Origin: Xestospongia muta
Lineage: Eukaryota; Porifera; Demospongiae; Haplosclerida; Petrosiidae
Reading direction: 5' to 3'
Length of the DNA: 64,000 nt
NCBI GenBank assembly: GCA_963693285.1
Contig: OY848919.1
Coordinates: 8,985,461 to 9,049,460 of the forward strand
Part shown: positions 34,587-45,046 of the stretch, piece after piece
Position numbering within the stretch: the stretch's first letter is position 1
How the letters are laid out: every line of letters begins with the position of its first letter
Notes under the pieces: generated by a model
Told to the model about the DNA's origin: nothing
What the model saw: the letters and a program-made list of their open reading frames with translations, nothing else
Databases searched by the model: none
Translations under genes and position numbers: made by a program

Positions 34587-35148
34587 ATGAGTGTTCACTC
34601 AGTAATGTTCCTAATAACAGGTACATAGGTCAGGTTGCATATGAAAAGCGTACTAATAGAGAATGGCTAATGCACTTTATGGCAGCCAAACGTCTCGATG
34701 CTTTATTAGAGGTAATTTACATTATAGCTATGCAATATTTAAACAGACAGTATTTTTAATAGTATATAGAGACATCTCTCCCATTTGATACTGAGATAAA
34801 TGTTCGCTTGTACTTCACATTTTATGAATGTCCTGGATACATTGAATTAGCTCTTAATGAAGCACAACAGGAAACTTATGATGGATGGTATATTCTTCCT
34901 AACATAGATCCAAAGGTAGGTATGATACAATAGATGCAACTATATTCCCATGTATTAGATCTATCAAGAAGACGTGGACATATTTGGTGCTCAAAGTCCT
35001 GCATGTGTACCTTCTATACTGATCACAGTATCTGCTGATGGTGGACCTGATACAGTCACTAGATTAAACTACTGCGTACCTTTAAGGGGAATCAAACCTG
35101 AAAACAGGGAAATATATATTGTACGATCTCTTAATGATAGTAGAAGTG
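34587..35148 (+). CDS. Gene B: second GIK module (intact)
   Basis: Exons 34587-34711, 34763-34915 and 34959-35148; phases 1-0-0-1. Exon 1 has RYIGQVAYEKR and REWLMHFMAAKRL; exon 2 has LYFTFYECPGYIELAL and YDGWYILP; exon 3 has EDVDIFGAQSPAC, SILITVSADG and YCVPLRGIKPEN. It is the best reference copy for defining this unnamed module of about 156 residues. Confidence 0.7.
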
Positions 35149-35191
35149 GTAAGTAATCCATTATATTAGATATAGTCATCTTCTTTTTAAG

Positions 35192-35248
35192 AAGGTGCAT
35201 CAAATACAGGATCAGCTACTGTTAGCAAATATACTACACAAGACACAG
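35192..35248 (+). CDS. Gene B: small polar linker exon
   Basis: Phase-1 exon of 57 bases (GASNTGSATVSKYTTQDT) between the module and the CARD. Confidence 0.5.
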
Positions 35249-35836
35249 GTATATGATATATAGTATTATTTATCACTAAGTAGGTTGTGTGTACTGTAAG
35301 TGTAGTAATCAATTCACAGTATAATAATTCAGCTTATCACAAGATGTATTTAGGACAAAATATTTGTTTTGCTTGTCTTCTTGCTTATGTTCATCACTGT
35401 AGGTTAACAATTATAATAAGAAACTTACTTTTATGAGCATATATAAAAGAAGTCAAACATTTAATGTTTGTTAAATAACCTTAAATACAACCATTTAATT
35501 AGTCAGAATTGCAAGTATGTATTACTTTATGTAACGTTGATTCTAGTTTGATTGATAACTTTTAGCGTTCTGATTTAATTTTTAAGCTGTGCAGTATATT
35601 TCAAAGAGTACAGTCTTTGAGGGTTTTTTCTTGTTAATTGGCTGTATTATATTATATTAGTCAGTGAATATATCCCTGTATGTTTAAAGTGTATGGAGTA
35701 GTATATACTTTATATTAATGTATGATATTTTATTCATAGGCTTGTCTTGTCCTATAATCGAGTTAGTCTTGTTGGTCATCTTCTCTATGAGAAATAAACA
35801 TTATGTTAATTTTAATACCATATTTCTTTTCTATAG
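35249..35836. other. Intron of gene B
   Basis: AT-rich, no coding block recognised. Confidence 0.45.
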
Positions 35837-36151
35837 ATAATACTCCTTTAAGCTGTGACATGGCTAAGAAAGTTTTAGTTCGAAGTACTGACATTATTGT
35901 TGAATCATGTATTGATCCTGGTGTTCTTGCAAGGAAGCTCTATTCAAAAGAAATCATGTCTGACAATGTTTATGATAGAGTGAGAGACAAGGCCTCTAGG
36001 GATACAAATGAGGACCGTCTTGAAGCCATTCTCAGTGATCTCAGGAGTCGTCAAGAATGATGCCAGTATCTTGATGACATTTGTGGATATTTTGAAAGTT
36101 GACTTAAAACGACAAGACTTAGCTGATATAATCATGTCAAAATTAAAGTAA
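35837..36151 (+). pseudogene. Gene B: CARD with two-base deletion
   Basis: MAKKVLVRSTDIIVESCIDP, RKLYSKEIMSDNVYDRVRD and DRLEAILSDLRSR match gene D's CARD almost base for base. Two bases are missing after CGT near 36052 relative to 50091, giving an early TGA at 36058-36060. In the shifted frame the domain continues DASILMTFVDILKVDL to TAA 36149-36151. CARD is a homotypic adaptor domain of caspase and inflammasome-type pathways. Confidence 0.85.
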
Positions 36152-36245
36152 AGTAAGTTAATATGTGTTTATTAGTAAATATTGTCTTTACTGTTTGTTT
36201 AAATTAGAATACGTTCATCAGTGCATTATGGAAGCTGGATGTCTC

Positions 36246-36251
36246 AATAAA
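36246..36251 (+). terminator. Polyadenylation signal, gene B
   Basis: AATAAA within GATGTCTCAATAAACAC, about 95 bases after the CARD; the same context follows gene D. Confidence 0.6.
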
Positions 36252-36350
36252 CACTATATACACACTCTATAACTATTTTAGATGTATTACAACTCTACAG
36301 TGATGATGATGTACATGTTGAGATGATTTTACAAGTTTATTAATTAATTA

Positions 36351-36827
36351 CCGTATAGCTGGAAACTTGAAAAATTTCGCGAATTTCCCAATGTTGTTTT
36401 GATCAGCGAAAGCTATAATCGCAAAATTTAAGAGGCGCGTCTTTGGGAGTGGCCAATATACCCATCCCACTATTAAAATGTCATTGTTGAAGTACTTTCA
36501 TCCACAAACTTCTAACTCTATTCTTCCAAAATCTGATTGAGTCCTCTCTTGTGTAATACCTTGTTCCAGCATAGTAGCTGCCAACCATGAAGTAAAAAAG
36601 GTGTTGGAAAGTTCGGGGGATTGGAAAAAGCGTGGGATTAATGAATGTTTTTTTCCAAAAGAGAAGGCCAAATCGCCAAGTACGTTGCTGAACATGGCGT
36701 GATCGCTTCGATTCGACAGTTTACGGAAGCGTACCCAGGACATTTGCTGAAACTAGTGCATTCGTGAAAGTTTTATTCTTGAAATTCTTTTTCGTATATT
36801 GATCCTCGAAAGTTTCAAGCTATACGG
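36351..36827. mobile_element. DNA transposon/MITE with CCGTATAGCT ends
   Basis: Ends CCGTATAGCTGGAAAC and GTTTCAAGCTATACGG form an inverted repeat, flanked by TA on both sides. The 477-bp interior is GC-richer than its surroundings and, on the plus strand, encodes a transposase-like HTH remnant (QIAKYVAEHGVIASIRQF) at about 36665-36750. The minus-strand frame 36498-36743 is its shadow. Non-autonomous; a pogo/Tigger-like or related source is only a guess. Confidence 0.75.
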
Positions 36828-39209
36828 TACTATGATGAGTAGAGCATGTTACCGATTTTTTCTAACTGTAACGGTTCTGAATATGGTGATTCAAATTCTG
36901 TCGTAATTCCACCTACACTTCCAAGAATCCCAGTTAACAGTTGATTGAACCTGCTCTCTCGTTTAGAAGATGCCATTGGTCCATCTCAGTTACCTTGCTG
37001 TATATATGGTAGTGCTTCTTCAGAAACAAAAGACAATGGTGTTAAAGGTAGTTCATGCCAAAGTTACTATTAGTTAAATACAAGTTGACAATATCATATG
37101 GGCTAAAGCTTCTACTGAAATAACTCCCTACCATGCTAAAGCTACCTCAACATCTAGAATTTCTTCAAAATGTAATCAAAAATCTCAATGTAGTACGAAA
37201 GTTAAGGAATCGCCTGTTTTCCTATGATAGGCAAATATAGTATATAATAATTATTATGGTGACAATATTTTATGTATAACACTGTTAGTACATAAGATCC
37301 ACCGACACATCACATTATAATAACTTCTATTATCTAGGATTGTGTACATAAAACATATTTAGCTTTATACCATTACCCCCGGCTCAATTTGTAACACTGT
37401 CTTCTATACTGTTGTAGTAAGAAAATTGGTGACAAAGAAAATCATAATATTAAAGAGATTAGTAGCAGAAATGACGTATCATTTTCCTGATGTAGCCACT
37501 GCAGTTTTAATGGTTAGTAATATTATCAACTTCAAAAATATGTTGGCATATCTATTGAAATTATGAATGCTCTGTGCAGTATAATGTGTGCGTTATTAAG
37601 TATTTTTATTAAATAAAGTTGTGTATTCCTCATCAAACTAAACATGATCCTTTTATAGATGCTACTAAAACCTACTTTTTAACTTGTCACATTAAGAAAA
37701 GCTCATAAAGTTAGGAAAACATTCTAATAAGTGTGAAAAATAGAGAAGAAATTAAATAGGACAGGATAACTAGAGTAAGTAATTCATACCATCTAATTAA
37801 ATCTATTGAAATATCCATTATAAAAATGACATAAATGATAATGATGTAAATATCTATCAATTTGTCCTTTTTTCAAACAATGATTTTTAATAGAAGCTGT
37901 AACAAAGACTTACTGAATATGATTGAATAGCTGGCCTATTTAATTCTACTAAAGGAAAGTGTAGAGTATGTTTCAATAGTGATATATATGATGAGCTCAG
38001 AAGAGGATGATAAAAATGAAGATTACTAGTTTACCGTCTGCACTCTTCTCTGGAGAAGAAACTTAACAAAATTTCTCTATGTTTTGGACAAATAATCTTC
38101 CAAAAATTCTTTGATATGAATTAATCATATACTATTAAAAGGAAGGAAGGCTTGCCTTCTTATAGACTGAAACCAGCTGGCTATCCTGATTATGCTTTTT
38201 AGCAATGATTCAATGCCAGTGGTTAATCAATAATTTATTAATTTTAATGAGTCATTTACCCAATCATTTAAACAGTTATCTTACATGGTATATAATGTCC
38301 ATGAAGTTTTTAGCTATTGAGAGTATTCCAATTATGTCATTTTTGTTTAAGTTGTTTATTTGACAATGACATTATGTTTATGATTTACATAATATTTCCT
38401 TTTTTTGATGACATTAAAGGGGAAATATACTTAACTTTCCAGTAATTATATTGTTGATTTCTTGTATTTGTAAATAATTTTAAAAAATTTAATCGAAATA
38501 TTAAAGTTTCTTCAGTAAATACAAACAATAATTTTGTGGTTTCAAGTGTTCCTATATAGTGAAAATTTTGCTCTTCACGTGACATTCCTATCAAATGAAA
38601 TCTTTATGTTTCCTTAGTTTGGAAATACCAGAAACGTAACAGAATACTTGACATTTTCAAAAGGTTTCAAGCTACAAAAACAATTTTTCCAACGATAAAT
38701 ACTTAATAAGGCATGGTTTGTATATAGTACCTTAGGAATGTCATACATAGTATAGACTACGTACCAGGATTGGAAATACAACACACTTCCAGAGCACTCC
38801 TTGTCCATCTCCACCTTGCAAGCATAAACTGCACGTAAACTATGACTTACAATGCTTTTGTCACTAATGAAACGAGTATGCAATATTTTTGGAATTTTTA
38901 CTTTAATTAAGTATTACTTAATAATAAAATATTTATTTGAAGTAATTATTATTTATCTCATAATTATTTTACTGATAATGTTAGGTTACAGTCATATGGT
39001 AACACAGAAGTATTTTGCTAGTGTATACTACAAGGAGCTCTTTGAGATGAAGGTTTTAAATTGGTTCACCAGTACTAGTTGCTACACAAGTGTTAGATAG
39101 TGCAGACCTCCTTTTAAATAGTGCTCTAGGCCCAGAAACAGGGAGATTGTATCTACTTTTCAATCAGCCTAATAAATGACCTGTCATCTGCTCTTGAACA
39201 AGATAATAT
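36828..39209. other. No gene recognised
   Basis: AT-rich DNA with many stops in all frames. The frames at 38385-39100 show no recognisable motif. Confidence 0.4.
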
Positions 39210-39500
39210 AAGAATATGACAACAAGAAGGGAGAGAATGTGGAGAAGATACCATGAAATCAGGACGTCAGAGCACATTAGGTCTATTTTGTGTACTTTCA
39301 TTCAAACATCGGTTGGTTGCTCAAACAATCCCATTTTGTATCAGTACATTACTGATGAAATATTTAGCGGGATAATTATCAAAGTCACTAATATTAGTTC
39401 CATCAAAAGTTGTCATGATGACCATCAATTAGATCTAATATATTAAAAGAAGATGCATTAAGATATGTAGGTGGTTACATTTGTGAAGAAAAACTTTAAA
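39210..39500 (+). pseudogene. Transposase-like C-terminal remnant
   Basis: RRERMWRRYHEIRTSEHIRSIL, YITDEIFSGIIIK and, in another frame past a stop, DALRYVGGYICEEKL. The ALRYVxGYxC phrase is a recurrent C-terminal motif in animal DDE-transposase relatives. No other part of a transposon is recognised nearby. Low confidence in family. Confidence 0.4.
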
Positions 39501-39929
39501 AAACCTATAAAACGGTGTAATAATATGGCTATAGCCAATCAACCTTTAGTCAATAATCCCAAGGAATGGAACCCTTTTTTTAAAACAGACAATGAATGGA
39601 AATGATCATGAATATAAATTAACTTTGGAAGGTATACAATTAAAGATCTGGGAATTGACCTGTACTGTCTATAGTACAGTCTGACTTTTTTCTTACCTGT
39701 CTAATAGGTAATTAATAATAATTATTTAAGTGCATTATAGTTAAATTTTGTATTGAATATGTACGCCTATATTGTATCTTGCATAACTATGATAGGAGAT
39801 TGCCAAAGCTAATAATAACAAGGTAAACCAACTCATCAATCTTTCATTATTAGATGACAAGTTGTAATTTATGTATACATAACTTAAAACAATGGCTATA
39901 GTCCTAAAAGGTTATATCAATTGATTTTT

Positions 39930-40720
39930 TTATATCAAGTGATAATGTCAAATGTCCTGGCTGTCACTATAAAGTTTACACCTTCTACAATAGAATGGAT
40001 CTTCAAAAGTGGAATATAAATTTGTTGTGATTCAAGATTCCCTTTGTTCCAAAGTAATGTAAACTACACAATTAAACCTTATTGTGAATATATATATATA
40101 TTATCATTCATATATAGTTTGTTTTAAATGTTCTAAAAGCAATATCTAATAAGTTTGGGATAGAACATTGTAACTTTAGATTTCATTTTGCTGGAGAAAG
40201 CCCAATGAAAACACAGCATTAACATTATCAGGATTGCGTGATGATGGTGTTATGATTAATACTTAGTAAGTACAATCTTTATGTATTCCTCCAGTGGTAA
40301 GTGAACAATGTAATGTTATATAAAATATACTATATGTTAATACCATAGATAAACAGGAGAGATATTGATGACTTTAATGAATTTAAGTGTTTCAATCCTT
40401 CTTATATTTCTGTGTTAGTACTTGCTGATCCAGACTCAAGGGATTTTAAAAAAAACAGTTACAATATCCTTTAACAATTGAGGGTATTAAAGTGACAGAC
40501 AAACTAACACCAGTCAACCTACAATTGTTATTGATGTATCTAGTCATACAGAAGATCCAAGAAGCTTACAATTAGTCTCAGGTAGCAGTTACATAACATT
40601 AGAAACATAGATTCCTAGAATTCTAGCAGTTGCATCCTGATGATGTGTTATTAATTTCTCCAAGGATTACCTTTTAATAGCCATCCTACTTATTATGTAC
40701 CACTTAAAGAGGAGTCTAAA
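39930..40720 (+). pseudogene. Decayed copy of gene D GIK module
   Basis: Near-identical to 48980-49750: exon 1 (CCTGGCTGTCACTATAAAG), exon 2 (TTTGGGATAGAACATTG) and exon 3 (AGAGATATTGATGACTTTAA). Small indels break exon 2 (AGAAAGCCCAATGAAAAC) and a TAG replaces the Trp codon of the NGWK motif. The copy stops where gene D's CARD intron begins. Confidence 0.85.
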
Positions 40721-40989
40721 TACTCTAAACTAAGTGCATGTACTAGTCATTTTGTTCTCATTTATTATATGCATTAATCTTTTTAGCAATGAACCTTATC
40801 ACATTAAGTTTATACATTCAGCGAAACACAGACACAATTATAATGAATATACTACATGTAAAACACAATGTCTGTCTATGTATGATTTGACAAAGTACAA
40901 GTCTCTTCTGGCTGCAGTGATAAATCTATACAATATGACTTTGGAATTACACTAACATATTAGGTAAACTATACCTATCATATGTAGTA

Positions 40990-41440
40990 CTTCTAGTACT
41001 CTTATAGTGTCATTTGAAGGGATGGGTGGGGCTACATGGTATGATGATCTTTTATAGTAATTTCATTATTATGATACAAGGGCTTTACTTAGTTATGTAC
41101 CATTAGCAAAGATAAATTTGTTTGTCTAAATTTAATACTTCTTATTTCACAGATGCAAAAATTAAGAAACATGAATTGCTAAAGTTACCTTCTTCATTTA
41201 ATAATATTTGGTATGAACTTGAAGGTTTTCTTGGAATTGATAAAAGCATTCTCAGTGGCCTGTTATATTGTCCATATTCTGATGGTGTAAAGATGTCAAA
41301 AAAACTGCAAAACTGTTTGAATACTTAACCAACTCATGCTACATGGAACAATGTCACTGATGTCAGAGAGAGACTCCTACAGAAGAAGATCCTTGCTGAT
41401 GAGATCCATCAAAACATTTATCAAGTTAGTATTTCTATTA
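40990..41440 (+). pseudogene. Decayed copy of gene A Death 2 exon and intron
   Basis: The intron stretch GGGTGGGGCTACA at 41025 and the exon from 41152 (KKHELLKLPSSFNNIWYELEGFLGI, VKMSKKLQNCLNT) match 16972-17374. TAA replaces a codon in the NEPTP motif. Together with the preceding gene D fragment it forms a mosaic of pieces from two different genes. Confidence 0.85.
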
Positions 41441-42344
41441 TTACTAGCAGTAGTTTTTGTGTGTTAGAACTTAATTAATGAAGTTAAACCACAGTTGTTT
41501 AAAGCCAATGCACATTACAACTAATGAATTTAATTTGCTTTCACTCTTGACTCACCAATAATGATCATGACTGTTTGTGCTTTAGAAAATCCAGAGCTTC
41601 TACTAGAACTCATTCCACTCCTTATTACAGCAATATTAGTATCTTCAAAGCATTTTTAAATATAATCTGTTACAAAATTTCAATTTCTTTTTCACATTTT
41701 GTACACAATTTTTGTACCTTATGCTTCATGAGTGTCTCCTACTAACTACACTCTGTTTGTTTTAGCTTTACAAATTGATTTTTAACCACAACTTTGCTAT
41801 ACTGCTTGTTACGTAGTTAATTTTATATATTATTGGAATCTCGTCGTTCTTATAATAGTATTCATGAAGTTATCAAAGTATACTTTTGACAACCTTCCAT
41901 ATAAATTATGTTTATATCTTCAATAATTAAGGAATTACTTCCTGTCTGGAAAGTCAGACAAAACAGTATAATTGTTCAGAGAGAACCCACCTATAATATT
42001 TGATTATATCAATTTCTTGTTGATAGAATATAGGAGTTAGTGTTAATGGTATTTATTATACATCATTAAAGTGATATATCACTGTGAATGTTTTGTCTAT
42101 CACTGTAGGTACGTTATAGATGATTGACAGTATCTTTCTCAGATGTCTGTGACTTAATGAAAATATTATTAGATAATTTGGTGTATTTAATAATTTTGCA
42201 TGTTTTTACGTGTAACAATACAATATACAATTACACTGAATAAACAGTAGTTATAATGTATAATACTTTTCATTTTTATGTTAATATTATGGACCATTTA
42301 ATTATAGTTGACAGATTTATAAAACAAGTGATCATACAAACCAC
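41441..42344. other. No gene recognised
   Basis: AT-rich; contains at 42215-42290 the short block also found after gene A. Confidence 0.4.
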
Positions 42345-42402
42345 TAAACTACATCCTAATTAGAGTGTATGGTCAGGCTTTACTGAGCATGTGCAGATTA
42401 CG
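42345..42402 (+). promoter_or_regulatory. Degenerate promoter block, orphan
   Basis: CTACATCCTAATTAG and TTTACTGAGCATGTGCAGATT correspond to the gene C and A blocks, with CG lost to TG in the core. No start exon follows. Confidence 0.45.
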
Positions 42403-43163
42403 TAATGGTATAAAGATCAATGTAAAATTGCACAAAATGAATAAAATAAGAAATTAAATGCAATTAATATAATGATAATCTCACTAAATTAATCACTATC
42501 TGTACTTGAGAGATTATTCATCATTACTGACACACTTGTTAGCAATGGTTTGATGGACTTGATGAGCACACAACCTTTTTCCAAAAAAGTAATTAAGAAG
42601 ATGCTTTGACATTCACTAGGATATTAATTCAATAAACAAGTTTGAGGTAATATAGTATACCACAGCCATGATGAGATCAGGCACTTCCAATATATTTGTC
42701 CTTTCAACAATAATGTTATAGTCAGTTATATTATTCATACCTGAACCAAAGGAAGCCACATATAGCCATGTAAAGAATAATCATTTTTTATGGTCACAAG
42801 TTATTAAATCATCATACATGGAAGAAAAATGTTGACATCCTTATTTGTGTTAAGAAAACATGTCATGTGAAGAACAACACAGGTAGTCTAATATTTTATT
42901 TTCATACCTTACTTTTCATTAGAAACATGCTATGCACTAACAATTTCAATACAATTATTTACTCTTTCCTTTTTTATAGATCAGCATATAAGAGTTGCTT
43001 TTCTACTATGACCTCAAATTGATGATAACAGTTGGACATATTACACAAGAGAACCAATGAAACCTCTTTAGGAACTATGCAACTAACTATAATGTATAGT
43101 AATGTTCATTTTTTGATCTTTCACCAAACAAAATAATTTTCTTTCCCAAACGTTTCAACAGTT
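42403..43163. other. No gene recognised
   Basis: AT-rich non-coding DNA. Confidence 0.4.
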
Positions 43164-44787
43164 AGTTCAACTGCATAGGAGGCTGAAGGGGGGGGGGGGG
43201 GCTGGAGGGGCTAGAGCCCCCCCAATATTTAAAAGAGGGGGCTCAGCCCCCCCAAATTTTTATTGCTTTCTACTTACCCCACAAAAAGAATCTAAGTTAA
43301 TCTTATTGGTGTTTATGAAACTGTCAAAAGTATTGCATGATACAATACCTTTGTATATTTATTGGAAAATCAGTGTAAAATCAGTTAATCATTAGAAATC
43401 TGACACTGCATGCATCAGTCATTGATTGTTTTGCTATAGTTTTGATAAATGTCCTGTCATAGCTGCTATGAGTGTAGTTATGATAATAGAGCAAGTAATG
43501 TTGTGACATATGTACACTCCCTCTCACATATACACTAGTATATAATAATGTATTAATGTATTATTTTAGCCTTACATTAACCTCAGTTGATTTCTATATT
43601 GTATATATAAAAACAGACTCAATTTATTTAGATGTAAACATCATATACTCTAATCTATGAAGGAGGATACACTATCCATACTGTTCATAGTGTTGATTTG
43701 TTTATTATCATAATTTAACTCACTAAGATCAGCTGTTGTGATGATTATAATATGTATGCATATATATTATAATCATCATAACATGTATATGCATATACAT
43801 TATTGGTTAATTTTAGTAAAATCATTTTAGCAATTGCAACACAATATGTTAATAATAGAGGAAAGTTTATTTTTATAGTTTGTCAATATTCAATTGATGT
43901 AGTAAATATAATATAATTATATAGATGTAGTGATTATTACATTATGAGAGTGTCTTACTAATACATCCATGTAAACACTGCCATATTTGGTAATCCCCAG
44001 TTTTGTTATATTTTATGTCATGTCTCTCTCTTTTTGCTCTCTCTGTGTCTCTATCTTTCTATGTCTCTCTCTCACACCAGATTTGGTGTCTTTTATACAG
44101 TTGTTACTAGTATTATATAGATATAATATGACTCAAAAGATTCCAATTCACTGAGCAAACATATTTAGTCAGGCCATTTCATATAGAGTGTGATTTTACT
44201 CATTTCTTAATAATTGTTTTGTTTTGTTCTGTTGTTATTTATTTCTTTTTTCTATTGACAGTATTGAGTGTAGCATTTGGTTACTGATCTGTAATAATGT
44301 TTTTGTGTTAGCACAATTAATAAATATTTGCTTCTATCTGCATTTAAAGTGTAATTAGTAAATTTGATTTCCACTGCTACAATTACTGTATTGTAAGTAT
44401 TAGGTGTAACATACTTTAAGCATAATTATTATCATCACTTAATACACATATAACACACATAATAACTCTAATGTTGATGAATTGACAACAACATTAACAA
44501 TAATAATTCATACTTAGCTAAGCTATTGATTAATCAAATTCATTCTTTGTTAGTCCATCTATCCACTACTTTAATCCTTAATTAGTATGATAATAACCTG
44601 GTTTGCTTAATCCATTAATAACTACTCTATTTTGATGCTAATAGCAAATTTGTCCATTTTCGCTGATTGTGATTATATCAAACATAGTTTCTGCATTATA
44701 GGTACATTCATGTCTGCATATTCATCACATAGTTATGGTGTGAGCCCCCCCCAAAATATAAGTACCTCATCCGCCTATGAACTGTCA
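43164..44787. mobile_element. Possible 1.6-kb non-autonomous DNA element
   Basis: The left end (AGTTCAACTGCATAGGAGG) and the reverse complement of the right end (AGTTCATAGGCGG) resemble each other, and both are followed inward by G-rich/C-rich blocks (a G run at 43187-43201; GAGCCCCCCCC near 44742). The interior is AT-rich with no transposase. Boundaries and class are uncertain. Confidence 0.45.
43739..43778. repeat. Perfect 15-bp inverted repeat
   Basis: TGATGATTATAATAT and ATATTATAATCATCA separated by ten bases (GTATGCATAT), within the element 43164-44787. Could form a cruciform or hairpin. Confidence 0.85.
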
Positions 44788-44981
44788 TCATCAGTGGTTA
44801 TATAATAATAAATGCATTAAAAAAACACTTACAAATTGTGTTTTAAAGAAACAGGGAGAGACCTAAAACTGCTTGGATATTTGGTTTGTTATTTTTATAT
44901 CCAATATCAACTAATTGGTTAGGACGTTGACTCTTTTTCTCTCAATTGTATGTACTTGCGTTCATAACCTACAAATGAGCC

Positions 44982-45030
44982 CCGCCCAGTTTGATACTGA
45001 GCACGCGCAGATATTGTGAGCCTCGCCCTT
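44982..45030 (+). promoter_or_regulatory. Shared promoter block of gene D (NRF1-like core)
   Basis: GAGCCCCGCCC, then GATACTGAGCACGCGCAGAT and GAGCCTCGCCC, about 17 bases before ATG 45047. Same order and spacing as in gene A. The core GCACGCGCA keeps its CG steps. Confidence 0.65.
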
Positions 45031-45046
45031 TTTGTTTTCCACAAAT

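Larger units (their letters stand above)
27440..36151 (+). pseudogene. Gene B: 2A / Death / Roc-COR / Death / ZU5 / CARD, disrupted
   Basis: Exons: 27440-27668, 27726-28016, 28485-28568, about 28617-28777, 28823-28978, about 29808-29991, 30035-30097, 30152-31992, 32041-32494, 32630-32908, 33625-34147, 34360-34536, 34587-34711, 34763-34915, 34959-35148, 35192-35248 and 35837-36151. Order: hydrophobic leader with 2A, Death, GIK module, Roc-COR, Death, ZU5, Ser/Thr linker, GIK module, CARD. Breaks: TAA 30868, TAG 32155, one extra base in ZU5 near 33915, two bases missing in the CARD near 36052, and a doubtful exon pair around 28617-28690 and 29807. Long open stretches and good splice sites indicate recent decay, an inactive allele, or assembly errors. 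It could also be two genes, split between 32908 and 33625, though no promoter block lies there. Confidence 0.7.

Noticed and set aside
38385..39100. Several ORFs of 69-89 codons on both strands
   Set aside because: Length expected by chance in AT-rich DNA and no motif seen.
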